Positions 1 through 7,672 of a stretch of DNA of 64,000 nt are shown one piece after another. The position numbers and the translations under genes were made by a program. This DNA is from Ruminococcaceae bacterium YRB3002 (GTDB lineage Bacteria > Bacillota > Clostridia > Saccharofermentanales > Saccharofermentanaceae). The DNA lies in NCBI GenBank assembly GCA_900099715.1, contig FMTG01000002.1, forward strand, positions 342,260-406,259, read 5' to 3'. The stretch's first letter is position 1. Each line of letters starts with the position of its first letter. The notes below the pieces were generated by a model. The model had not been told where the DNA came from, did no database searches, and was given only the letters and a program-made list of their open reading frames with translations.

Positions 1-259
1 GCGCTTCAATGCCATACAGTTCATAATAAGCAAGCTGAGGTTTGATGGCAGGAACGATATCGTATACCGCATCGATAAGAGCTTTATTGAAAAGCCATAT
101 GGCGTGAGCTGTAGCCTTCTGTCCGTCATCGGGAAATTCGGCTATGGCTTCATCTATGAGCTTTTGGGGAATGTATTCGAGTTTGGGATCAAGTCCCATA
201 ACTGTCGGGTTTTCCAGTTCGGCTATCCTTCTGACAAGCAGATCAGCAAAGTTTCTCAT
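1..259 (-). CDS. pyrF: Orotidine 5'-phosphate decarboxylase, partial (C-terminus outside window)
   Basis: Final step of UMP synthesis (OMP to UMP, cytoplasmic). Translating the minus strand from the ATG at 259 gives about 86 residues beginning MRNFADLLVRRI, with NPTVMGLDPKLEYIP and IKPQLAYYE. These are hallmarks of the longer, type 2 bacterial OMP decarboxylase family. The GGAGG at 268-272 lies inside the 3' end of pyrC, and the start overlaps pyrC by 17 nt, so translation is probably coupled. The gene runs off the left edge. It completes a pyrR-B-C-F order. Confidence 0.87.
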   Translation of the reverse strand, partial: MRNFADLLVRRIAELENPTVMGLDPKLEYIPQKLIDEAIAEFPDDGQKATAHAIWLFNKALIDAVYDIVPAIKPQLAYYELYGIEA

Positions 260-1499
260 AAGTAATGTTACCTCCCATAACAGTCAGCATTGTCTCACCA
301 TACAGTTTCCATCCGTCATATGGTGTATTTCTGCCCTTTGTAAGCATCTTATTCTTATCGAAAACAAACTCATTATCGATATCAAATACTGCAAGATCTG
401 CATCGTCGCCGATGTTCATCCCTCCCCTTCCGAGCTTAAGGATATCAGACGGATTGTGGCACATCAGATCCATCAGCCTGTCGAGAGTGATCTTGCCTGT
501 CTTTACAAGATATGTATATGCCAGCGCGAAAGAAGATTCAAGACCTACAATACCGTTAAGTGCAAGCGAGAATTCGATCTCCTTCTCATCCTGATGATGA
601 GGCGCATGATCGGTTACAATACAGTCAACTGTTCCGTCAACGATCGCCTCTATAACGGCATCAACATCTTCCTGTGTCCCAAGCGGCGGATGCATCTTAT
701 AATTTGAACTGTAATTCTCACAGTAATTATCCGTCAGCGTGAAATAATGGGGACATGTCTCACAGGTTACCCTGACTCCTCTTGCCTTGGCCTCTCTGAT
801 CATCCTCATACCACCCTTTGTGCTTACATGACAGAGATGTACAGGCAGTCCCAGATACTCGGCAATGATTATATCTCTGGCGATCATGACATCCTCGGAG
901 GCTGAGGGTATACCTCTGATACCTATGGATGTTGATACAGGGCCCTCATTCATTGCACCGCCGGACAGTGACTTATCCTCACAGTGGTTCAGGACAGGAA
1001 CATCAAAGTCAGCGCAGTACTCAAGCACTTTGCGCATAAATCCGGCAGTTGATATCGGTTTACCATCATCTGACACTGCGACGATTCCCGCCTCTTTCAT
1101 GAGGCCGATCTCTGACAGTTCTTCACCGTTAAGTCCCTTGCTTGCTGAACCAATGGGATATACACGGCAAAGACCGACATCTTTGCCCCTCTTGACGATA
1201 CTTCTTACGACGGCTGCATTATCTACAACAGGTGATGTATTGGGCATGCAGCATACACTTGTGAATCCGCCTCTGGCGGCTGCTCTGGAACCTGATCCTA
1301 TGTCTTCCTTATACTCCTGTCCGGGTTCTCTGAAATGCACATGCATATCAACAAGACCGGGAGTAACAAGAGCGCCTTTTACATCTATGATCCTGTCTGC
1401 ATCAGCCTCGCCGAAAGCCTCGCAAAACTTTCCATCGGCAATGTAGATATCTCTAGTCTCTTTGCCGAGAACACTGCAATTCGTTAAGATAAGCCTCAT
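243..1499 (-). CDS. pyrC: Dihydroorotase
   Basis: Zinc amidohydrolase that cyclises carbamoyl-aspartate to dihydroorotate in pyrimidine synthesis. The 418 residues are normal for the type I bacterial enzyme. Visible are the metal site DMHVHFREPG (residues 51-60), the HLCHVST segment with a further metal histidine, and TDHAPHH near residue 298. The start overlaps the pyrB stop by 4 nt (ATGA) and the 3' end overlaps pyrF, so this is the third gene of a tightly packed operon. Regulation is expected through the PyrR attenuator upstream of pyrR. Confidence 0.96.
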   Translation of the reverse strand: MRLILTNCSVLGKETRDIYIADGKFCEAFGEADADRIIDVKGALVTPGLVDMHVHFREPGQEYKEDIGSGSRAAARGGFTSVCCMPNTSPVVDNAAVVRSIVKRGKDVGLCRVYPIGSASKGLNGEELSEIGLMKEAGIVAVSDDGKPISTAGFMRKVLEYCADFDVPVLNHCEDKSLSGGAMNEGPVSTSIGIRGIPSASEDVMIARDIIIAEYLGLPVHLCHVSTKGGMRMIREAKARGVRVTCETCPHYFTLTDNYCENYSSNYKMHPPLGTQEDVDAVIEAIVDGTVDCIVTDHAPHHQDEKEIEFSLALNGIVGLESSFALAYTYLVKTGKITLDRLMDLMCHNPSDILKLGRGGMNIGDDADLAVFDIDNEFVFDKNKMLTKGRNTPYDGWKLYGETMLTVMGGNITYEKLC

Positions 1500-2425
1500 A
1501 ACTCGTTCCTCCTTGCCATCAAGAGATAGAGAACTGCCATTCTGACAGCAACACCATTTGTAACCTGCTCGTTGATCACTGACTGATCGCAGTCATAGAC
1601 TTCCGTAGGAAGTTCCACGCCGTGATTGCAGGGCCCCGGGTGCATAAGAAACGCGTCAGGCTTGGCTGCTGCCAGTGCTTCCTTTGTTATGGCATAGAAC
1701 TTTGCATACTCGGGAACTGACGGAAAAAGTGAGCTCTTCTGTCTTTCCAGCTGAACACGCAGACCCATGACAGCATCAGCATCCCTGCAGCAGTCTATGA
1801 CACTGTCGGCTACAGTAACACCCATCTTCTCGATCCCGATAGGCATCATTGTCCTTGGACCGTAAACAGAAACATTGGCGCCGAGCTTGGTAAGTCCGAT
1901 CGCATTGGATCTGACAACTCTGCTGTGATAGATATCACCGCAGATGGCGATCTTCTTTCCTTCGAAAGTATCGAACCGTTCATACATGGTCAGCATATCA
2001 AGGAGCGCCTGTGTAGGATGTTCGTTCATTCCATCCCCTGCATTGACAACTGACGCCTTCAGGTAAGGCGCAATAAAGTGCGGAGCGCCTGACTGGTTAT
2101 GTCTCATTATTATGATGTCTGTTCCCATCATATCGATCGTCCTGGCAGTATCAAGGAGTGACTCACCCTTATTAACGGAACTGCCGGATGTGGATATGTT
2201 TGCTGATGCAGAACCCATATACTTTGAGGCCAGCTCAAATGACAGCCTTGTTCTGGTGCTGTTCTCGTAAAACAGCGTAACAATTGACTTGCCCTGAAGA
2301 TGCGTTGTTTTCTTATTGCCGGATTCGATGACCATCTTCATCATCCGCGCTGTGTCGAGGATCTCCATGATCTCCTCGGGTGTCAGCTGCTTCATGCCCA
2401 AAAGGTCTTTATTCTTAAGTCCCAT
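1496..2425 (-). CDS. pyrB: Aspartate carbamoyltransferase, catalytic chain
   Basis: Condenses carbamoyl phosphate with aspartate, the committed step of pyrimidine synthesis. At 309 residues it has normal catalytic-chain length. FYENSTRTRLSFE (STRTR at residues 56-60) is the carbamoyl-phosphate loop, and HPTQALLD is the second family signature. The start codon shares one base with the pyrR stop (TAATG), and the stop overlaps pyrC by 4 nt. No pyrI regulatory chain is present in the operon, as in Bacillus-type ATCase, so control is likely transcriptional. Confidence 0.97.
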   Translation of the reverse strand: MGLKNKDLLGMKQLTPEEIMEILDTARMMKMVIESGNKKTTHLQGKSIVTLFYENSTRTRLSFELASKYMGSASANISTSGSSVNKGESLLDTARTIDMMGTDIIIMRHNQSGAPHFIAPYLKASVVNAGDGMNEHPTQALLDMLTMYERFDTFEGKKIAICGDIYHSRVVRSNAIGLTKLGANVSVYGPRTMMPIGIEKMGVTVADSVIDCCRDADAVMGLRVQLERQKSSLFPSVPEYAKFYAITKEALAAAKPDAFLMHPGPCNHGVELPTEVYDCDQSVINEQVTNGVAVRMAVLYLLMARRNEL

Positions 2426-2976
2426 TACATTCCCTCCCTTGCACAGAGAAGAACCTGAGTCTGGCCATCCACCTCTTCAAGTTCCACCATAACGCGTTCA
2501 GACAGAGAAGTCGGCACGTTCTTGCCGACATAATCGGCTCTGATGGGCAACTGTCTGTGTCCTCTGTCTATCAGTATCGCCAGCTGCACCTCGTCCGGTC
2601 TTCCCATATCGAAGATATTATCGATCGCAGATCTTATCGTTCTGCCTGTAAACAGGACATCGTCTACAAGAACGATCTTGCTGCCGTTAACATTGAACGG
2701 AATGTCAGTGCTGTGCACCACAGGGTGACTCGCAAGCATTGACAGGTCATCTCTGTAGAAGGTTATGTCAAGAATGCCCATCGGTACCTTTACACCTTCT
2801 ATCTCTTCCAGATAGCTCCTGATGAATTTTGCCATCGGGACACCTCTTCTCTGAATGCCGATAAGTGCTACATTATCAAGGCCCTGATTGTGCTCGATTA
2901 TCTCATGCGAGATTCGGATAAGCGCTCTCTTGACGGCTGACTCATCCATCAGGACTGATTTGACATGGTCTTCCAT
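2425..2976 (-). CDS. pyrR: Bifunctional pyr operon attenuator protein / uracil phosphoribosyltransferase
   Basis: RNA-binding attenuation regulator of pyrimidine genes, in a phosphoribosyltransferase fold. The 183 residues include ALIGIQRRG (37-45) and the PRPP loop [10 protein letters not shown] (104-113), followed by the basic C-terminal region. A GGAGG lies just upstream. It is the first gene of the pyr operon, directly behind a hairpin-plus-T-tract terminator and a candidate PyrR-binding loop. This supports autoregulation: UMP-bound PyrR would stabilise the loop and favour termination. Confidence 0.96.
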   Translation of the reverse strand: MEDHVKSVLMDESAVKRALIRISHEIIEHNQGLDNVALIGIQRRGVPMAKFIRSYLEEIEGVKVPMGILDITFYRDDLSMLASHPVVHSTDIPFNVNGSKIVLVDDVLFTGRTIRSAIDNIFDMGRPDEVQLAILIDRGHRQLPIRADYVGKNVPTSLSERVMVELEEVDGQTQVLLCAREGM

Positions 2977-2999
2977 ATGCTAACCTCCCCCAAAAGATC

Positions 3000-3033
3000 A
3001 AAAAAGATACCGGACAGGTATCCTGCCCGGTAT
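3000..3033 (-). terminator. Attenuator terminator in pyr leader
   Basis: On the minus strand a 12-bp stem (ATACCGGGCAGG against CCTGTCCGGTAT, one G-U pair, loop ATA) is followed by six T. It sits about 25 nt upstream of the pyrR start and downstream of the PyrR loop, where the intrinsic attenuator of PyrR-controlled operons is found. Confidence 0.9.
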
Positions 3034-3079
3034 AAATATGTAAAATTCACCTATTATCATGTGTTTATACGCAAATCTT

Positions 3080-3097
3080 ACAGTCTCTCCGGGCTGT
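3080..3097 (-). promoter_or_regulatory. Candidate PyrR RNA-binding loop
   Basis: The minus strand reads ACAGCCCGGAGAGACTGT, a short stem with the hexaloop CGGAGA. That fits the CNGNGA loop of PyrR anti-antiterminators. One C-A mismatch replaces the usual U-G pair in the stem. Its position between the promoter and the attenuator fits the family model. Confidence 0.75.
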
Positions 3098-3113
3098 TTA
3101 AAGATACGCTTAT

Positions 3114-3142
3114 AGAATAGTATTTTGTCCCCGATAAATCAA
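3114..3142 (-). promoter_or_regulatory. pyr operon promoter
   Basis: TTGATT (3137-3142) and TATTCT (3114-3119) with a 17-nt spacer on the minus strand, in the gap before pyrR. The start of transcription would fall near 3107, about 10 nt before the PyrR loop. Confidence 0.75.
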
Positions 3143-3146
3143 GTGC

Positions 3147-3908
3147 TCAAACTGCTTTCGCAGGGATGATCTCAAGAGCCATATAACCAATGCTGTTCCC
3201 TGTATCGGCGCCGTAGAGAACACGGAATGCATAGTCCCCGTATACTGTATAATTGCCGGAACCATCATAGTTCTCAAGCAGCTTTGTCGTCATGTTGTAG
3301 CAGTCCGTCTCTGACAGATCGGGATATACGCTAGCAAGGAATCCTGCAAAGTATGAAGACATAAAACTGTAGTTGTTTACGTTCGTATCGTATTCGACAA
3401 TAGCCCTCAGGAATGTAAGCTTGCTGTCGAATTTACGCGACTGTCCCTGCACGGCAGCACTGAGCGACGGGCTTGTAAGCTTCTCGAAAGAGTCAAGATA
3501 ATAGTTATTATCAGTAATCTTGAAGGATGTCGTCTGGTTGCTGTCAGAATCAGATGTGATGTAATAAACACCATCAAGATCCACATCAAACTGCGCGAAA
3601 ACATTCTTATACAGATCAAGTGACTTGAACTTTGTGGAAAATTCCTCGTATGTCATATCCATGGCAGGATTGGATGCCACAGGAATAACAAAGTAGAGTA
3701 TCGTTCCGATCAGTACAATGGCAGCAAGGATAAGGCAAAGCGGGATTACGGGATCAAAACCATTACCGTCAGTTTCCTTCTTCGCGGGCTTCTTACTGTC
3801 ATGTATCTTCCTGACTCTTGCAGATTTGGATGTGTTGAGCATCTCAAGAGCACGTTCGTACTCTGAATCTGATATGAGATCATCATTCTTTATCGGTTCA
3901 TCAGCCAT
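3147..3908 (-). CDS. Single-pass membrane protein of unknown function
   Basis: I do not recognise this 253-residue protein. Residues 1-52 are charged and probably cytoplasmic, 53-77 form one hydrophobic segment, and 78-253 are probably outside. There is no signal-peptidase site, lipobox or known catalytic motif. The outer part is polar and rich in Ser, Asn, Asp and Tyr. The gene is divergent from the SDR gene and its stop lies at the -35 box of the pyr promoter, so it is not part of the pyr operon. Confidence 0.72.
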   Translation of the reverse strand: MADEPIKNDDLISDSEYERALEMLNTSKSARVRKIHDSKKPAKKETDGNGFDPVIPLCLILAAIVLIGTILYFVIPVASNPAMDMTYEEFSTKFKSLDLYKNVFAQFDVDLDGVYYITSDSDSNQTTSFKITDNNYYLDSFEKLTSPSLSAAVQGQSRKFDSKLTFLRAIVEYDTNVNNYSFMSSYFAGFLASVYPDLSETDCYNMTTKLLENYDGSGNYTVYGDYAFRVLYGADTGNSIGYMALEIIPAKAV

Positions 3909-4008
3909 TACAGGACACTCCTTCTGTTAGTTCACATAGATTATAAATTATTTTCGCTTGCACACAACTGTTAAAATCATACATAATATAAGCACTGGAG
4001 GTCAGTTT

Positions 4009-4710
4009 ATGAGTCATATATTGGTTACCGGCGGTTCAAGAGGCATTGGAAGAGCGATATGCGAGACATTTGCGGATAATGGTTATGATGTCTCGTATTT
4101 CTATGTAAACAGACCTTCTCTTGAGGGTGAACATATCTATCCTGTCAGATGTGATGTGTCCGATCACGATGCTGTTGCAGAGAGCGTTGACAGCGTGATC
4201 AGCAGGTTCGGAGATATAGATGTACTGGTATCCAACAGCGGCATATCGATATCAGGTCTTGCCACTGACTACAGTCCCAGGGATTACAGGAGAGTCATGG
4301 ACGTTAATTTCGGAGGGCTTTTTAATGTGACTAACAGGGTCATTCCGGGAATGGTCCACAGAAAACACGGAGTGATCATTGCTATTTCCTCAATGTGGGG
4401 TCAGACCGGAGCTTCTTATGAATCACTTTATGCCGCCTCCAAAGGCGCCGTTGACGCATATGTAAGATCCCTCGCCAAGGAACTTGCCCCGTCCGGGATC
4501 AGAGTCAATGCGGTATCACCCGGATGTATCGATACTGATATGATGGCTGACTATTCTGATGAGGACCGTTCAGAACTGATAGATGAGACTCCCCTGGCCC
4601 GACTTGGCACGCCACAGGATGTTGCAGATGCAGTATACTATCTGGCCTCTGACAGAGCGTCTTTTATAACAGGTCAGATCATAGGAGTTAATGGCGGTTT
4701 TCTGATCTAG
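4009..4710 (+). CDS. Short-chain dehydrogenase/reductase (FabG-like)
   Basis: NAD(P)-dependent classical SDR, 233 residues. The ATG at 4009 follows GGAGG with proper spacing; an in-frame start at 3958 lacks a ribosome site and would add 17 non-family residues. Visible are the cofactor loop TGGSRGIG (7-14), NSG, the catalytic Ser128, and Tyr141/Lys145 in YAASK. The PG-C-IDTDM stretch after the active site is 3-oxoacyl-ACP-reductase-like. Alternatives are a fatty-acid reductase outside a fab cluster or an EF-P 5-aminopentanone reductase of the YmfI type. The substrate cannot be told from sequence. Confidence 0.9.
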   Translation: MSHILVTGGSRGIGRAICETFADNGYDVSYFYVNRPSLEGEHIYPVRCDVSDHDAVAESVDSVISRFGDIDVLVSNSGISISGLATDYSPRDYRRVMDVNFGGLFNVTNRVIPGMVHRKHGVIIAISSMWGQTGASYESLYAASKGAVDAYVRSLAKELAPSGIRVNAVSPGCIDTDMMADYSDEDRSELIDETPLARLGTPQDVADAVYYLASDRASFITGQIIGVNGGFLI

Positions 4711-4868
4711 AGCAACAGGAATAGACCGAAGAGTCCTTCAAAGTATATGCTTCCGAAATACCCGCCGAACAGGAATCTGTAGATAAGAGTTCCGAGGAGG
4801 GCACCGGCAACTATCAGAATAGCATCAGCAATGCCTTTACAGCCTTTCCTGAAATCATCATATTTCAT
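4707..4868 (-). CDS. Small 53-residue hydrophobic membrane protein
   Basis: A short frame starting MKYDDFRKGCKG at ATG 4868, preceded by AGGAGG at good spacing. About residues 13-31 and 35-53 are hydrophobic, separated by an Arg/Gly-rich turn, so two short membrane segments are likely. It ends at TAG 4707-4709, overlapping the SDR stop convergently by 4 nt. The strong ribosome site and lack of competing frames support a real gene. The function is unknown. Confidence 0.65.
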   Translation of the reverse strand: MKYDDFRKGCKGIADAILIVAGALLGTLIYRFLFGGYFGSIYFEGLFGLFLLL

Positions 4869-4893
4869 AACAGTTACCTCCTTCAAGCGTTTA

Positions 4894-6012
4894 TTATATC
4901 ACTGTGTGAAGATCGAATGCATATACGTCAAACTGTGAACCAACACTGGATTTTTGATCCCAATAAAGATTAGAACAGCCTGTATAGTTATATTTGTCGC
5001 TTACCATAGCTTCATAATGTGGTTGTGAGTCCCTGTATGCCTGATAATATGCTTGGACATACGGGACATACTGTGTTACGGTGTTCTCGGCAAAACGGCC
5101 GTTTGTTGAGCCCATTGCAGTAAGGCAATCAGCAATAACCGGATCATTGTTGATCGCCCAGTCATGTTTTTTGAACCCATCGTGGGAATTAAGATATGCT
5201 CTGTAATTTGCTAATGCGCAAAGTTCTGAATTAAGCTGAACATCTGCGACGTTTACTTCTCTTCTGTACCGATTAATCTGTTCCAATTCAGTTAACTGAA
5301 CTATTGTGTAAACACATGTCATCTGCTGATAGACCGGTTTACCGTTGTTAGCAGTAACAGTATTAACTGACCGTTCAGTTGCGATGTTCATTATGTAATA
5401 AATGTAGTATGCGGCCCAACTACGGCCAAACGCATTATAAACTGCATCAGAACAATTATAGGCATAAGCCTGCACATTGAATCCTGCAGAGCCCTGACGG
5501 CCCTCGTGGATACCGACTGTCTGGAAATGCTTCAGGAGAAGTTCATCATCATTATGGTACTGTAAAGCGAGAATCGGAAATGTGCTCTTGTAATAACTGG
5601 CATCAAATATAAGTGACCAGTCACATGCATCAACATACGCCTGATACTCGCTGCCATAATCGTAAACAACGTCGTAGGGATTTACACAACCTTCAACGAT
5701 ATTAACTGTACAAGCAGCTGTGTCAGTCTCGCATGTTGCCTTTGTTGAACAGACACGGGCTATGTCGTCTAAAGTGCCAAAACTGTTTACGGTTGTTGCC
5801 GCGGTTGTAGTCTGGCTCGTTGTCGCCTTTGTAGTCTCTGCCGTTGCAGTCGTGGTGGTTGTTTCTGTAACCGCTGCGGATTCTGAAGCCTGTGTAGTTG
5901 TCTTCGGTGCAAAAGGATTCCTCGTTGCACTCGTATTTTGTGTAGTTGTGCATCCTGCAATTAAAAGTGCTGTAAAGGCTAAAATGATTATTAAACTGAT
6001 TTTTCTCTTCAT
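4894..6012 (-). CDS. Secreted lipoprotein with a CAP (SCP-like) domain
   Basis: The ATG at 6012 gives a classic lipoprotein signal: MKRK, a hydrophobic core, and lipobox LIAGC with Cys21. A longer frame to 6126 adds sequence unlike a signal peptide. A Thr/Ala-rich linker follows (about 36-75). Then comes a tract (FDASYYKSTFPILAL ... GIHEGRQG) resembling the short surface repeats common in clostridial extracellular proteins. Residues about 245-367 contain QINRYRREV and a later HY-A-V region like CAP/SCP-type extracellular domains. It is probably anchored on the outer face of the membrane; its role is unknown. Confidence 0.8.
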   Translation of the reverse strand: MKRKISLIIILAFTALLIAGCTTTQNTSATRNPFAPKTTTQASESAAVTETTTTTATAETTKATTSQTTTAATTVNSFGTLDDIARVCSTKATCETDTAACTVNIVEGCVNPYDVVYDYGSEYQAYVDACDWSLIFDASYYKSTFPILALQYHNDDELLLKHFQTVGIHEGRQGSAGFNVQAYAYNCSDAVYNAFGRSWAAYYIYYIMNIATERSVNTVTANNGKPVYQQMTCVYTIVQLTELEQINRYRREVNVADVQLNSELCALANYRAYLNSHDGFKKHDWAINNDPVIADCLTAMGSTNGRFAENTVTQYVPYVQAYYQAYRDSQPHYEAMVSDKYNYTGCSNLYWDQKSSVGSQFDVYAFDLHTVI

Positions 6013-6069
6013 AGTACCAACCCCATTCAAAAGTCCTGTTACAGTACAAAATATATCACAAGATACCAA

Positions 6070-6190
6070 ACAATGCTCGAAGTGAGGAAGAACAATTGTC
6101 CCGCACCCCGAAGGGCGAACAGACATCGCGAACGGACTTACCGCAGGAGCGAAGCAACGAGGACTGAAGTGAGCGATCTGTTTGTGAGCC
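6070..6190. other. Compositionally odd intergenic stretch
   Basis: The gap of about 280 nt before the citrate synthase contains a GC-rich, purine-patterned stretch unlike its neighbours. It carries an imperfect inverted repeat (aacagacatcgc near 6119 against gcgatctgttt near 6173). I see no gene in it. It may hold the CAP lipoprotein promoter, a structured RNA or a repeat remnant. Confidence 0.35.
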
Positions 6191-6218
6191 CAACTGCCTT
6201 AATATTACCATATTTAAT

Positions 6219-6248
6219 TTGCAATTGCCTGTAACTTTCTGATATTAT
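6219..6248 (+). promoter_or_regulatory. Promoter of citrate synthase 1
   Basis: TTGCAA (6219-6224) and TATTAT (6243-6248) are 18 nt apart. A 6-bp inverted repeat, CTGATA/TATCAG (6239-6255), brackets the -10 box and could be an operator. Confidence 0.6.
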
Positions 6249-6295
6249 GTATCAGATATTTATTTACAGAATTTGTAGTACGAGGAGGACTCCCC

Positions 6296-7660
6296 ATGCT
6301 TAACAAGTATTCCAAAGTAACACCCGAGATCGAGACACTCGCTGCTTTTTGCACGAGCGATAAGATCGACCCCGAGCTTTACGGCAAGTATGACGTTAAG
6401 CGTGGACTCCGTGACCTTAACGGCAAAGGCGTGCTAACAGGTCTTACGGAAGTGTCTGAGATCGTAGCTTCCAGGAAGGAAGGCGACAAGACTGTTCCCT
6501 GCGACGGCGAACTCTACTACAGAGGTATCAATGTCAGGGATATTATCGCCAATCTCGACGAGGACGATCATTTCGGTTTTGAGGAAGCTTCTTTCCTTTT
6601 GCTCTTTGGTAAGCTTCCCACTCCCAAAGAACTTGAAGACTTTGTAAAGATGCTTGCGGATTACCGTACCATTCTTCCCAAGAACTATGTCCGTGACGTC
6701 ATCATGCAGAAGCCCAGCAAGGATATTATGAATAACCTGGCAAGAGGTGTTCTTAACCTCTATGCTTACGATCAGAATGCAAATGATATCTCGATCCCTA
6801 ACGTTCTGAGGCAGTCGCTTGAACTTATTGCATTCTTCCCTATGATTTCTGTATACAGCTATCAGGCTAACAGATACTACAATGACAGAGGTTCTTTCAT
6901 TATTCACAGGCCTGATCCCAAGCTGTCAACAGCTGAGAATATCCTTCATATGCTCAGACCTGACTCTTCATTCACACCGCTTGAGGCAAAGATCCTGGAT
7001 ATTGCATTGATACTGCATGCTGAGCATGGCGGCGGTAATAACTCAACGTTCACGACTCACGTGGTATCAAGTTCCGGAACTGATACATATTCTTCTGTTG
7101 CAGCTTCTCTGAGCTCTCTCAAGGGTCCTAAACACGGCGGCGCGAACATTATGGCTATGAAGATGTTTGCCGATATCAGGAAGAATGTAACTGACTGGCA
7201 CGATGATGCTGATTTGGAAGAGTATCTTAAGAAGATCCTGCACAAAGAGGCTTTCGATAATCAGGGTGTCATATATGGAATGGGACATGCAGTATATTCG
7301 ATCTCTGACCCGAGAGCCCTCATTTTCAAGGAATTCGTAAGGAAACTCTCCATCGAGAAAGGCCGCGTTGCAGAATTCAATTTCTACAGCAAGATCGAGA
7401 AGATGGCTGCTGAGCTCATTACAAAGGAGCGCCGGATCTTCAAGGGCGTGTCTGCAAATATCGATTTCTACAGCGGATTTGTATATTCCATGCTGGGACT
7501 GCCTGTCGAGCTTTATACACCCCTCTTTGCAATAGCACGAATATCAGGATGGTCTGCCCACAGGATAGAGGAACTCAATAATGCCGGCAAGATCATAAGA
7601 CCTGCCTATATGTGCGTTCAGGAGCGTCAGGAGTACGTTCCGAAGGATGAGAGAGTCTGA
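6296..7660 (+). CDS. gltA: Citrate synthase (paralogue 1)
   Basis: Condenses acetyl-CoA and oxaloacetate to citrate. It has 454 residues with ATG at 6296 after GAGGAGG. Family signatures are HAEHGGGNNSTF with the catalytic His, the nearby GPKHGGAN, and GMGHAVYSISDPRA. The final third carries the Asp/Arg substrate region (SANIDFYSGFVY). It is monocistronic between convergent and upstream genes. A second 454-residue paralogue is encoded at 48382-49746 beside an aconitase-family gene; this copy stands alone, so it may serve another condition or another substrate such as propionyl-CoA (methylcitrate). Confidence 0.93.
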   Translation: MLNKYSKVTPEIETLAAFCTSDKIDPELYGKYDVKRGLRDLNGKGVLTGLTEVSEIVASRKEGDKTVPCDGELYYRGINVRDIIANLDEDDHFGFEEASFLLLFGKLPTPKELEDFVKMLADYRTILPKNYVRDVIMQKPSKDIMNNLARGVLNLYAYDQNANDISIPNVLRQSLELIAFFPMISVYSYQANRYYNDRGSFIIHRPDPKLSTAENILHMLRPDSSFTPLEAKILDIALILHAEHGGGNNSTFTTHVVSSSGTDTYSSVAASLSSLKGPKHGGANIMAMKMFADIRKNVTDWHDDADLEEYLKKILHKEAFDNQGVIYGMGHAVYSISDPRALIFKEFVRKLSIEKGRVAEFNFYSKIEKMAAELITKERRIFKGVSANIDFYSGFVYSMLGLPVELYTPLFAIARISGWSAHRIEELNNAGKIIRPAYMCVQERQEYVPKDERV

Positions 7661-7672
7661 TACAGCTCTTCC

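Noticed and set aside
5720..6085. Plus-strand Val-rich frame opposite the CAP lipoprotein start
   Set aside because: Reverse of the Thr-rich linker; no ribosome site.
4894..6126. Longer start for the CAP lipoprotein
   Set aside because: The extra 38 residues do not form a signal peptide, whereas ATG 6012 gives a perfect lipoprotein signal.
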